Positions 1 through 6,137 of a stretch of 64,000 nt of DNA are shown piece after piece (positions within the stretch are counted from its first letter, which is position 1; the number at the start of each line of letters is the position of its first letter). The notes under the pieces are model-generated. The model saw nothing but the letters and a program-made list of their open reading frames with translations. It searched no databases and was not told the origin of the DNA. Origin of the DNA: Candidatus Gastranaerophilus phascolarcticola. Its GTDB lineage: Bacteria; Cyanobacteriota; Vampirovibrionia; Gastranaerophilales; Gastranaerophilaceae. The stretch is from NCBI GenBank assembly GCA_001899335.1, contig MOYE01000008.1, forward strand, positions 199,435-263,434. Reading direction: 5' to 3'. Made by a program: the position numbers and the translations under genes.

Positions 1-11
1 CCCCCCCCCCC
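1..11. repeat. Poly-C (poly-G on the gene strand) tract at the window edge
   Basis: There are eleven C at the very edge, so the true length is unknown. It lies in the leader of the partial pilin-like gene, at the same place as the 12-base runs in the two complete paralogues. Confidence 0.8.
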
Positions 12-41
12 TGTGCAAGGTAATACGTTTTTCTTGTTCAT
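1..41 (-). CDS. Type IV pilin-like protein, 5' end only
   Basis: Reading the minus strand from position 41 gives ATG and the residues MNKKNVLPCT followed by Gly codons from a G run, after which the window ends. The start, the leader residues and the upstream ribosome-binding region (AAAGGATAGAGATT before ATG) match the complete pilin-like gene at 42396-43439, which begins MNKKNVLPHA and then Gly residues. This is therefore the first part of a third paralogue. Nothing of the mature protein is visible. The window begins exactly in the homopolymer, which may reflect an assembly break there. Confidence 0.75.
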   Translation of the reverse strand, partial: MNKKNVLPCTGGG

Positions 42-63
42 AATCTCTATCCTTTCTAGTCTC

Positions 64-92
64 ATTATGTAACATGTTTCAATTAATGTCAA
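64..92 (-). promoter_or_regulatory. Promoter of the edge pilin-like gene with ACATGTT box
   Basis: On the minus strand a consensus -35 TTGACA (87-92) is followed after 17 nt by CATAAT (64-69). The spacer contains AACATGTT, which is self-complementary. The same GTAACATGTTT box occurs upstream of the pilin-like gene at 36.7 kb, so it may be a shared operator. The promoter call rests on consensus match and position; the operator role is inferred. Confidence 0.6.
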
Positions 93-174
93 GTAACGCT
101 ATATTTAACATTTCTTTAAACTTTAGCAATTTTTCCTAAACAAAACACTTTATATTCTTAGAAGGTTATATCTC

Positions 175-945
175 ATGCAAAATTCAGTAGTAGGACAAAA
201 TCAAATACCGCAAGCGGTATCATCTACATATACCAAACCTGTTCAACCACAGGTTCCTCAAGCAGTGCCTCAAAATTTCCAACCGGCACAGCCGCAACAG
301 CAATCCGTTCAGGTCCCGAATTATTCCGGCGTGAATATTCAAATCTTCAACCCTTCAGTTACCCCGCCGGGTGCAAATGCGCCGGTTTATAACGTTAATG
401 CGCCGTCATACCAAACCGCTCCGGCTCAAAGTTATCCGGCAAATTATTATACCCAACAGCTTGCAAAACCGCAAGAAGAAGTGAAAAACGTTACTAACAC
501 AACAACGAATACAACCAACAATATAGACAATTCCAAGAAAACAGAAAAACGTAAAATCGTTCAATTAACAGACGATTACATCAAAAACCTTGAGAATTAC
601 CTGAACAGTCAGGATAAAGAATTACGATTTATGGGTGCAAAAGAAGTAGTTGCACGTCTTGAAGAAGACGAAACAAGAAAAGATGACAAAGCCCTCAACG
701 CTTTAATCAACAAAATGCTTCAAGACCCATATTCAAAAGTTAAATTCCTCGCAATGGCAGCACTTCAATCCAGAATGGCAACCGGCGATGCTCTGACAGT
801 TCAGCTATTAACTAATATTCAAAATACAAGTTCCGGCTACGGTCAGGATTCACTAATGGCGTCTGATATCCTGTTGAAAATGTCCGGACAGACAGTAGAA
901 AAAGAATTTGAAGTAAAAAACGACAAGAAGTCTGATAAAAAATAG
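175..945 (+). CDS. Unknown protein, Pro/Gln-rich N-terminus with a HEAT-like helical C-terminal part
   Basis: I do not recognise a named family. Residues 1 to about 100 are low-complexity, rich in Gln, Pro, Asn and Tyr (repeated PQ and PA motifs), followed by an Asn/Thr-rich linker. Residues about 125-235 are predicted helical, with a pattern of paired helices (VARLEEDETRKDDKALNALI, then NKMLQDPYSKVKFLAMAAL) that resembles HEAT/armadillo-type repeats used for protein contacts. The C-terminus is Lys-rich. There is no signal peptide or membrane segment. The start is supported by AGAAGG 8-13 nt upstream and a TATATT -10-like box near 152. It sits 13 nt upstream of the next unknown gene and probably shares its transcript. 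Confidence 0.6.
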   Translation: MQNSVVGQNQIPQAVSSTYTKPVQPQVPQAVPQNFQPAQPQQQSVQVPNYSGVNIQIFNPSVTPPGANAPVYNVNAPSYQTAPAQSYPANYYTQQLAKPQEEVKNVTNTTTNTTNNIDNSKKTEKRKIVQLTDDYIKNLENYLNSQDKELRFMGAKEVVARLEEDETRKDDKALNALINKMLQDPYSKVKFLAMAALQSRMATGDALTVQLLTNIQNTSSGYGQDSLMASDILLKMSGQTVEKEFEVKNDKKSDKK

Positions 946-958
946 GGCGACGTAACAA

Positions 959-1462
959 ATGAAAATCTTTTCCAAACTAAAGACCGGTTACACAAACTGC
1001 ACAAATGGTATAAAAAACAACTACGGTAAATATTTAGCAAAAACCGTAGCTGTCGGTGCGTTGGGTATGATTGGATACGACGCGCATATTATGGGCTTGC
1101 TTCAGTCAGACAGTTACTCAAAAACCCGCGATGCAGAAGCCTGCATAAAAGCGGCAACAAATACAATGTATCTTTCGCAGCCAAGTGCAATTAACGCTGA
1201 AATGAAAAACGGTGTTTTCAGACTTGAAGAACAACAAAATTGGCGAAGTTTTATAAATTCAACAATCGGCTATTTTAAAGGTATCGGAATTTCAATGGTT
1301 TCAAATGTGATACCTTTAGGGCTTGGTATAATGACAGTCGCAGCGAGTAAAAAACCAATAGTCAAAACCGGCGGCTGGCTGCTGGGTGCATATGGCGCAA
1401 TCTCACTAATGAAAGACGTTTTGGGCTTTGGGCAGCCTAAAGATTTGAATAGAAGATTTTAA
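959..1462 (+). CDS. Unknown small membrane protein
   Basis: 167 residues without a recognised family. Residues about 24-50 (AKTVAVGALGMIGYDAHIMG) are weakly hydrophobic, and two clear hydrophobic segments follow near 102-125 (GIGISMVSNVIPLGLGIMTV) and 135-155 (GGWLLGAYGAISLMKDVL). This suggests a small inner-membrane protein with a basic N-terminus. It starts 13 nt after the preceding gene, so the two are likely co-transcribed. No Cys pairs or catalytic motifs are visible. Confidence 0.55.
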   Translation: MKIFSKLKTGYTNCTNGIKNNYGKYLAKTVAVGALGMIGYDAHIMGLLQSDSYSKTRDAEACIKAATNTMYLSQPSAINAEMKNGVFRLEEQQNWRSFINSTIGYFKGIGISMVSNVIPLGLGIMTVAASKKPIVKTGGWLLGAYGAISLMKDVLGFGQPKDLNRRF

Positions 1463-1471
1463 AAAAAATGC

Positions 1472-1500
1472 TTGCAAAATTTATAAAAAGATGCTATACT
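1472..1500 (+). promoter_or_regulatory. Promoter of the 54-residue ORF
   Basis: TTGCAA (1472-1477), 17 nt, then TATACT (1495-1500), which is preceded by TGC to give an extended -10. It is placed 24 nt before the ATG of the small ORF and has an AAGGAG ribosome-binding site downstream. Confidence 0.65.
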
Positions 1501-1523
1501 AGAACAACAATTTTAAGGAGAAT

Positions 1524-1688
1524 ATGATGAAGAATACATTTGCCCAATGCAGAGAGTTGCTCTCTGACAAACGTCGTCTTGCTGCGTTAAAAAGAGCATT
1601 AATCCGAAAATGCCGAACAAAAAACATATTTGATCGTTGGAAAGTCCATTCCGCAACAGCGGCAATTGGATGTGAATTTGATATATAA
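1524..1688 (+). CDS. Small basic protein of 54 residues, unknown
   Basis: A short reading frame (ATG ATG AAG AAT ... GAT ATA TAA) begins MMKNTFAQCRELLSDKRRLA and has many Arg/Lys in its middle part. Its support is contextual: a near-consensus promoter at 1472-1500, AAGGAG 5 nt before the start, and a strong GC hairpin directly after the stop. Either ATG (1524 or 1527) may be used. No family is recognised. With six basic residues between positions 17 and 33 it could bind nucleic acid, but that is only a guess. Confidence 0.55.
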   Translation: MMKNTFAQCRELLSDKRRLAALKRALIRKCRTKNIFDRWKVHSATAAIGCEFDI

Positions 1689-1694
1689 AACGTA

Positions 1695-1723
1695 GGCGGC
1701 GGGGTTCAATGAATCCCGCCGCC
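1695..1723 (+). terminator. Hairpin terminator after the small ORF
   Basis: A 9-bp perfect stem, GGCGGCGGG (1695-1703) and CCCGCCGCC (1715-1723), with an 11-nt loop, 7 nt after the stop codon. The following sequence has only a broken T run (CTTATTAAGTTTT), so termination may be partial. Confidence 0.6.
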
Positions 1724-1863
1724 CTGCTTATTAAGTTTTGTAAAGATACCATTAGCCAAAAAGGCAATTCTCTAAAAGATAAATACTTTATATATACATA
1801 GGAATAAAATAGGATATTTATTTTTATAAGGAATTCACACACTAAACTCTTGGAGGCTATTAA

Positions 1864-2100
1864 ATGGCAATAGGCGCAGAAGACTACATCGATCAATTGT
1901 TGGTTAAAAAATACGCAGAAGAAAAAGTTGACAACCACGATAATTTAGAATCATTGGTTGAGCCTGAAAAAATGCTTGAAGCAATGAAAGATCAAGCCGA
2001 AATGTACCGCAATATGATTGCTATTAAACAACGTTTAAACATTGCTTGCTATGCAATTAACGCAAAAGCGGCAAGATATACTAAAACATCAAGATACTAG
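1864..2100 (+). CDS. Small helical protein, unknown
   Basis: 78 residues, mostly predicted helix, acidic in the middle (LESLVEPEKMLEAMKDQAEM) and basic at the C-terminus (AARYTKTSRY). There is no signal peptide or membrane segment, and I recognise no family. The start is well supported by TTGGAGG 10-12 nt upstream. It stands alone between the hairpin at 1.7 kb and the maf promoter at 2.16 kb. After the stop there is a GC-rich stretch (CCGCGGCGCGG) without a convincing terminator. Confidence 0.6.
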   Translation: MAIGAEDYIDQLLVKKYAEEKVDNHDNLESLVEPEKMLEAMKDQAEMYRNMIAIKQRLNIACYAINAKAARYTKTSRY

Positions 2101-2157
2101 ACCGACTCCGCGGCGCGGCTTTATTTTGATGTAAGCCCTATTTTAATGTTTCTTTTT

Positions 2158-2166
2158 TGCTATAAT
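2158..2166 (+). promoter_or_regulatory. Extended -10 promoter of maf
   Basis: TGC directly followed by TATAAT (2161-2166), 19 nt upstream of the maf ATG, with no strong -35. It belongs to the TGC-extended -10 class seen repeatedly in this window. Confidence 0.6.
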
Positions 2167-2185
2167 TGTGAAAAAGGAGCAAACA

Positions 2186-2770
2186 ATGGGAAAAAACATT
2201 CTTGCGTCTTCTTCACCAAGAAGAGCAGAAATACTAAAAGACAAATATGTATTTGAAATTATACCGTCCCCGTATGAGGAAGTTCATACGACGACGGTTT
2301 TTTCTTATGCTTACGTTGAGAATTTGGCATATAACAAGGCAAAAGCTGTGGTTCCGCTGGTTAAAGAGGAGAGTATGATAATCGGCGCAGATACGGTGGT
2401 GGTTTTGGACGGCAAAATACTTGAAAAACCGCACGACAGCGAGGATGCCAAGGGAATGCTCCGTAAACTCTCAAATCGTGAACATCAGGTCGTAACAAGC
2501 ATTGCACTGATAAATTCCAAAACGGGTGAAAGCGTTATAAAATCAACGACTTCGCACGTTGTATTCAACTATCTGACAGAGGAAATGATTGACTATTATG
2601 TTGACAACTTCAAACCACTTGATAAAGCCGGTGCTTATGGGATTCAGGAACTTCCAGAGGGTTACGTAAAGTCTTACAGCGGAAGTCTTGAAAATATAAT
2701 CGGGATTTGCCCGCAAGCATTGGATGAATGCTTCCAACGCTTGCTTTTTAGAGAAAACCCGTTAAAATAG
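2186..2770 (+). CDS. maf: Maf family nucleotide pyrophosphatase (dTTP/UTP type)
   Basis: House-cleaning enzyme that hydrolyses non-canonical or excess nucleoside triphosphates to the monophosphate and pyrophosphate in the cytoplasm. The family signatures are all present: SSSPRR near residue 8 (substrate/phosphate binding), GADTVV near 62, EKPHD near 74 and DKAGAYGIQ near 147, with the conserved QE pair. I chose ATG 2186 over an upstream in-frame GTG at 2168 because AAAGGAG lies 6-12 nt before it and the GTG overlaps the promoter. The resulting 194 residues fit the family length of about 190-200. It is followed after 4 nt by a secreted unknown protein, so the two form an operon. The choice between the dTTP/UTP and 7-methyl-GTP subfamily is inferred from the KPHD/YGIQ context. 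Confidence 0.92.
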   Translation: MGKNILASSSPRRAEILKDKYVFEIIPSPYEEVHTTTVFSYAYVENLAYNKAKAVVPLVKEESMIIGADTVVVLDGKILEKPHDSEDAKGMLRKLSNREHQVVTSIALINSKTGESVIKSTTSHVVFNYLTEEMIDYYVDNFKPLDKAGAYGIQELPEGYVKSYSGSLENIIGICPQALDECFQRLLFRENPLK

Positions 2771-2774
2771 ATTT

Positions 2775-3404
2775 ATGAAGAGATTTTTATTAGCGTTAAT
2801 ATTAGGAATTTTCTTGTGCAACCCCGGGGTTTGCGAGGATGTTCAGATAGAAGAAATCCCGCGTGACCAGGCGGCACAGGATTATGAATACAAAGACCTC
2901 GAGGATATGGATATTCCTGAAATTTACAGAAGTCTTGAGGTTCCGACGTTCCGCTATGTTCACGACCTTGATCCGGAAGAGTACGTTGATACTCAAAACG
3001 CGGCGTGGTCGCCGTATTCTCTTTTTCGCTTAACCGCGCCATTGTATTTTAAAACAATAACAATTCCACCGGGATATTATTTACTGACACCAAGGCAACA
3101 TGCCGGCAATTGGTATATGCTTTTCAAACAGCAAGGAAAAGTTGTGTATATTGTGCCAATTTATGACAAAAAAATGGTTCCAATGGATTTTTATAAGGAC
3201 AATTTGCCTGAAGAAAAAACCACCTGGTCGCAAAGACAACATTTGCGTCTTTTGAAATTTGTAGGAAAATTCAAGTCCTCACAGCGTCCGGAAATGCCAA
3301 AGACCTTTTTGGAGGCGGAGGACCTGGATGATAATTTTATAGTAGTAATTCTTTATTGGGGTGATTATAAATATTATATGGTACTGCGTTCAGTTCCAAT
3401 GTAA
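2775..3404 (+). CDS. Secreted protein of unknown function
   Basis: A typical signal peptide (MKRFLLALILGIFLCNPGVCE) with cleavage probably after residue 19-20 marks this 209-residue protein as exported. The mature part starts acidic (many E/D up to residue 60), then has a beta-rich core with TITIPPGYYLLTPR near 96 and YMLFKQQGKVVYIVPI near 115. The TIPPG/TIPAG turn is also present in the secreted protein at 20115-20948, so both may share a small beta domain. It begins 4 nt after maf. Function unknown. Confidence 0.6.
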   Translation: MKRFLLALILGIFLCNPGVCEDVQIEEIPRDQAAQDYEYKDLEDMDIPEIYRSLEVPTFRYVHDLDPEEYVDTQNAAWSPYSLFRLTAPLYFKTITIPPGYYLLTPRQHAGNWYMLFKQQGKVVYIVPIYDKKMVPMDFYKDNLPEEKTTWSQRQHLRLLKFVGKFKSSQRPEMPKTFLEAEDLDDNFIVVILYWGDYKYYMVLRSVPM

Positions 3405-3467
3405 CGATTTCTTTACCTAATAGCAAAAATTTTTTTCCCGGTTTTTAATGCTAAAGGGATTACAAAA

Positions 3468-5030
3468 GTGGCAATCAATCCAATAATGAATACCGTTAAT
3501 ACTTCGGCTAACCGCAATCCCAAAGTGGATTCGCGAGCAGGAGGAGTACAACCTAAACAACCTGCAAAAGTAAGTATTTTTTATCTTAACGATATTCACG
3601 GAAAATCTATTAATATGGAAAGACTCGCAAGTGCGTCTATGGTGTTCGATTCATTCCAAAAATCACAACCCGATGTAGACAGACTGAAACTTTCCTCAGG
3701 AGATATTCAACTCGGACACGATGAGAAGATTAACGAAGTAGCAGTTAAGTTCCAAAACGCTATTGGGATTCAAGCAACAGCAATGGGCAACCACGAGTTT
3801 GACCTTGCGTGGAAAAAGTCCGGAAAACTTCTAAACCTGCTTGAACAAATACAATATAAACTTTTAGCTAATAACGTTTACATAAACAATAGCGAAAAAG
3901 TTCAAAATAAACTTCAAAATTATACAATTGAGGAGATTAACGGTCACAAGTACGGAATTATCGGCACCGCACCGGTAGATTTAATTTCCCGCCTGCGCCA
4001 GGGAACACTGACCGAAAATCTTAAAGTTCACACTCTTGAGGAAACAATCAAACAGGTTCAACAAGATGCAGATGAACTAAAAGCGCAAGGAATAGATAAA
4101 ATAATTCTTCTTTCACACGTCGGCTACGAGGGCGACGTTCTCTTAGCGCGTGCGACAGATGGAATAGATATAATTTTAGGCGGTCACTCACACGATTTAT
4201 TGCGTGATATTAAAGCCGGCAAAAATCTCTTCAACTCAAAATCAAACGAGCCGGTAATCATAACCCAGGGTGGACGTGACGGCGACCATTTCGGAATTTT
4301 GAATGTTGAATTCGACGAAAACGGAATTATCAAAAAGGCTCAAAACAACATTTCATATACTGATGCTTTCCGCAGAAATGCTCCGATGAGGTACATTTTT
4401 GAAACAGTTTTAGGCAAACCTGAAAAAATCGGTTATATTGAAAGCGCAGAAAGAGCAGCGAAAAAAGTTCTTACAGAACCAACCGGACACGCAAACTTTA
4501 TACTTGACTGTATGAAAGAAGACTGCGATGCAGACATTGCAATAATGCCTTCACCGGAAATCCGCGGAGCATTTGAAGAAGGAACGCTTGACACAAGAAC
4601 TTTGAATGAGATTTTGCCATTCAAGAACAAACCGGTTATTGTAAATTACAGTGAGAAAGAAATCGTAGATGCTATAAAATTTGCATCGACATCTTTCAGG
4701 AACCAGGACAGTAAACCCGGAATAATGGAAGTTTCCGGACTTGAATATAAAGTGACTAAGGACGGTGAAGTTCTTTCAATCACATACGTTGACAAAAACG
4801 GCACCAAAACACCAATTGACATCAACAACCCGCGTGAATATAAGTTCTACAAGACAGTAATCAACGATTTCCACGCACAGGGCAATGACAATTACAAAAT
4901 GCTGAATAAATTTAACGAGGCTGAAAGAATTTGCGAATACGACATTACCGGCTGCGTAATCAACTGCGTCAAAAAGCACAATAAGCCAATAAAAATTGCA
5001 GACGACAACAGAATACAGATAGTTGATTAA
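3468..5030 (+). CDS. 5'-nucleotidase / UshA-type metallophosphatase without signal peptide
   Basis: Calcineurin-like phosphoesterase plus 5'-nucleotidase C-terminal domain. Metal-binding motifs: YLNDIHGK near residue 40 (DxH), SSGDIQLG near 77, GNHEFDLAW near 106 (GNHE), LLSHVGYEGD near 213 and GGHSHD near 238. The C-terminal substrate-binding domain spans about 325-505 (NPREYKFYKTV...DFHAQGNDNY). Such enzymes dephosphorylate nucleotides or related phosphate esters, usually outside the cytoplasm. Here there is no signal peptide: about 35 polar residues (MAINPIMNTVNTSANRNP) precede the catalytic domain, similar in style to other N-termini in this window. The start is GTG with AAGGG upstream; an ATG at residue 7 is an alternative. 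Confidence 0.85.
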   Translation: MAINPIMNTVNTSANRNPKVDSRAGGVQPKQPAKVSIFYLNDIHGKSINMERLASASMVFDSFQKSQPDVDRLKLSSGDIQLGHDEKINEVAVKFQNAIGIQATAMGNHEFDLAWKKSGKLLNLLEQIQYKLLANNVYINNSEKVQNKLQNYTIEEINGHKYGIIGTAPVDLISRLRQGTLTENLKVHTLEETIKQVQQDADELKAQGIDKIILLSHVGYEGDVLLARATDGIDIILGGHSHDLLRDIKAGKNLFNSKSNEPVIITQGGRDGDHFGILNVEFDENGIIKKAQNNISYTDAFRRNAPMRYIFETVLGKPEKIGYIESAERAAKKVLTEPTGHANFILDCMKEDCDADIAIMPSPEIRGAFEEGTLDTRTLNEILPFKNKPVIVNYSEKEIVDAIKFASTSFRNQDSKPGIMEVSGLEYKVTKDGEVLSITYVDKNGTKTPIDINNPREYKFYKTVINDFHAQGNDNYKMLNKFNEAERICEYDITGCVINCVKKHNKPIKIADDNRIQIVD

Positions 5031-5036
5031 AAGGCT

Positions 5037-5160
5037 CCTGACAAATCCCTTGCAATTGTTAATAACAATTGCGTGATTTGAAACGTCGCAGATATTATGT
5101 TCCGCGCCCTGCTCGTTTCGCTCCCGCGAACCGACACCGGCGCTGCACACCGGCTTACGC
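5037..5160 (-). repeat. Dispersed intergenic repeat, copy 1
   Basis: On the minus strand the element begins GCGTAAGCC, then holds a TTCGC-GGGA-GCGAA hairpin, then GAGCAGGGC, and ends with CAAATC ... GATTTG followed by TCAGG. A matching element lies at 23117-23243, with the same order of blocks but different, still complementary, stem bases (CGCGC-GTGA-GCGCG). A shorter relative lies at 22441-22500. In this copy the CAAATC/GATTTG arms enclose an additional perfect hairpin (GCAATTGTTA / TAACAATTGC). It is probably a mobile or structured-RNA repeat; function unknown. Confidence 0.55.
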
Positions 5161-5165
5161 AACAA

Positions 5166-5197
5166 AAGAGGCGTTTGTGACGCCCCTCAATTCCCTT
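5166..5197. terminator. Bidirectional terminator between convergent genes
   Basis: GGCGT (5170-5174) pairs with ACGCC (5180-5184), flanked by AAAAGA on the left and CCTTTTTT on the right. The hairpin can serve the metallophosphatase on the plus strand and the EF-hand protein on the minus strand. The stem is short, so confidence is moderate. Confidence 0.5.
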
Positions 5198-5220
5198 TTT
5201 TAAGTTGTTATGTTACTAAG

Positions 5221-5763
5221 TTATGTTTTATTCGTCTTATACTTATAACTCAAAATACTATAACTTCCGGTACTTGAAGAGGAAGATTCACTTCCGTAGA
5301 AAGTAGACATATTGTTTGCAAATTTGTCCATCATTTCGTCTTCTTTTTCCATTTTAGCGGCTTTTAATTTATAAGCTGCGATTTCGGCATCTGTAATTCT
5401 TCCGTCACCGTTAGAATCCATTGCCTCAAAGTTTTCTAATATATAGGAGTAATCAGAACTTGAAATTCCTGATGCTCCGGACGCCTGTAATTGCGTTAAC
5501 TGCGCCTTAGTCAAACCGCTTGCAGACATTTGGCTGATTGTATTATTAGCCTCTGCTGCAGAAATCACGCCATCGCCGTCAGCATCAAGCGCTGAAAAAT
5601 TCGTTTGCAAATATGATGCAAAAGTTTGGTTTAAATTCATCAAATTGTCAGTGTTAGTACGAGCCTCTGCGATATTTTCAAGTGTCAAACCGTCTTTATA
5701 TTGTGATGCCAAGTACGCATAAGTGCTGTTAAGTCCTGCATAAATTCCTGATAATGAAGTCAT
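5221..5763 (-). CDS. EF-hand calcium-binding protein
   Basis: 180 residues with two canonical EF-hand loops: DADGDGVISAAE near residue 59 and DSNGDGRITDAE near 115. Both have acidic residues at loop positions 1, 3, 5 and 12 and the Gly at position 6. The N-terminal 50 residues (MTSLSGIYAGLNSTYAYLAS) are polar and the C-terminus has a Ser-rich stretch (SSSSSTGS). No signal peptide is obvious. Bacterial proteins of this kind sense or buffer calcium; the partner is unknown. The start is fixed by AGGAGG 7-12 nt upstream. It is divergently arranged with the PC4-like gene across a region that holds a C13 tract. Confidence 0.75.
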   Translation of the reverse strand: MTSLSGIYAGLNSTYAYLASQYKDGLTLENIAEARTNTDNLMNLNQTFASYLQTNFSALDADGDGVISAAEANNTISQMSASGLTKAQLTQLQASGASGISSSDYSYILENFEAMDSNGDGRITDAEIAAYKLKAAKMEKEDEMMDKFANNMSTFYGSESSSSSTGSYSILSYKYKTNKT

Positions 5764-5835
5764 AAACTACCTCCTGATTCATTATTTAATGATATAAATC
5801 AAAAAGGCAACCTCTAAATAAAGTATTTTTGTCCG

Positions 5836-5848
5836 CCCCCCCCCCCCC
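5836..5848. repeat. Intergenic C13 homopolymer inside a GTCCG/CGGAC inverted repeat
   Basis: Thirteen C directly follow GTCCG (5831-5835), and CGGAC follows at 5859-5863, so the tract is bracketed by 5-bp complementary arms. It lies between divergent genes, about 24 nt upstream of the -10 box of the PC4-like gene. It is one of four runs of 11 or more G/C in the window; the other three are in pilin-like leaders. Confidence 0.8.
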
Positions 5849-5868
5849 GAGATTTTTTCGGACATTTA

Positions 5869-5877
5869 TGCTATACT
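5869..5877 (+). promoter_or_regulatory. Extended -10 promoter of the PC4-like/priA operon
   Basis: TGC followed by TATACT (5872-5877), 24 nt before the ATG, with GGAGAG as ribosome-binding site. No good -35 is seen, because the position lies at the edge of the C13 tract. Confidence 0.6.
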
Positions 5878-5901
5878 GATGAAAAAGAAGGAGAGATAAA
5901 C

Positions 5902-6135
5902 ATGGCAGATGCAAAAATTTTGGCGACAATCCCAAGAACAGATACAGAACAATTACAAATTTCTATCAGCGAATACAAAGGTAAAAGTTATTTTAACTTG
6001 CGTATTCACTATACAACTGACGGCGGTTCAACTTGGCTTCCGACTAAAAAGGGCGTAACTTTCGCACCTGAACAACTTGACTTGTTATCAGAAGCTATTG
6101 AAGAAGCTAAGAAAACTTTTATGGAAGAGGAATAA
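5902..6135 (+). CDS. PC4/YdbC-like single-stranded-DNA-binding protein
   Basis: 77 residues that fit the bacterial form of the transcriptional coactivator p15/PC4 domain: a beta-rich core (LQISISEYKGKSYFNLRIHY, then TWLPTKKGVTFAPEQLDLL) followed by a C-terminal helix. Family members bind single-stranded nucleic acid as dimers. The gene is 2 nt upstream of priA, which also acts on single-stranded and forked DNA, so a link to replication restart is plausible but inferred. The start is supported by GGAGAG upstream. Confidence 0.7.
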   Translation: MADAKILATIPRTDTEQLQISISEYKGKSYFNLRIHYTTDGGSTWLPTKKGVTFAPEQLDLLSEAIEEAKKTFMEEE

Positions 6136-6137
6136 CC

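Noticed and set aside
1..11. Sequencing adapter or padding
   Set aside because: The adjoining 30 bases match the leader and ribosome-binding region of the pilin-like gene at 43.4 kb, so the run is genuine sequence context.
1513..1938. 141-residue ORF on the minus strand
   Set aside because: Lies across a promoter, the 54-residue ORF, a terminator hairpin and a ribosome-binding site on the plus strand, and its residue pattern (Cys/Phe/Leu-rich) is that of an antisense shadow.
4776..5165. 129-residue ORF on the minus strand behind the metallophosphatase
   Set aside because: Mostly antisense to the conserved C-terminal nucleotidase domain and to the intergenic repeat; no ribosome-binding site.
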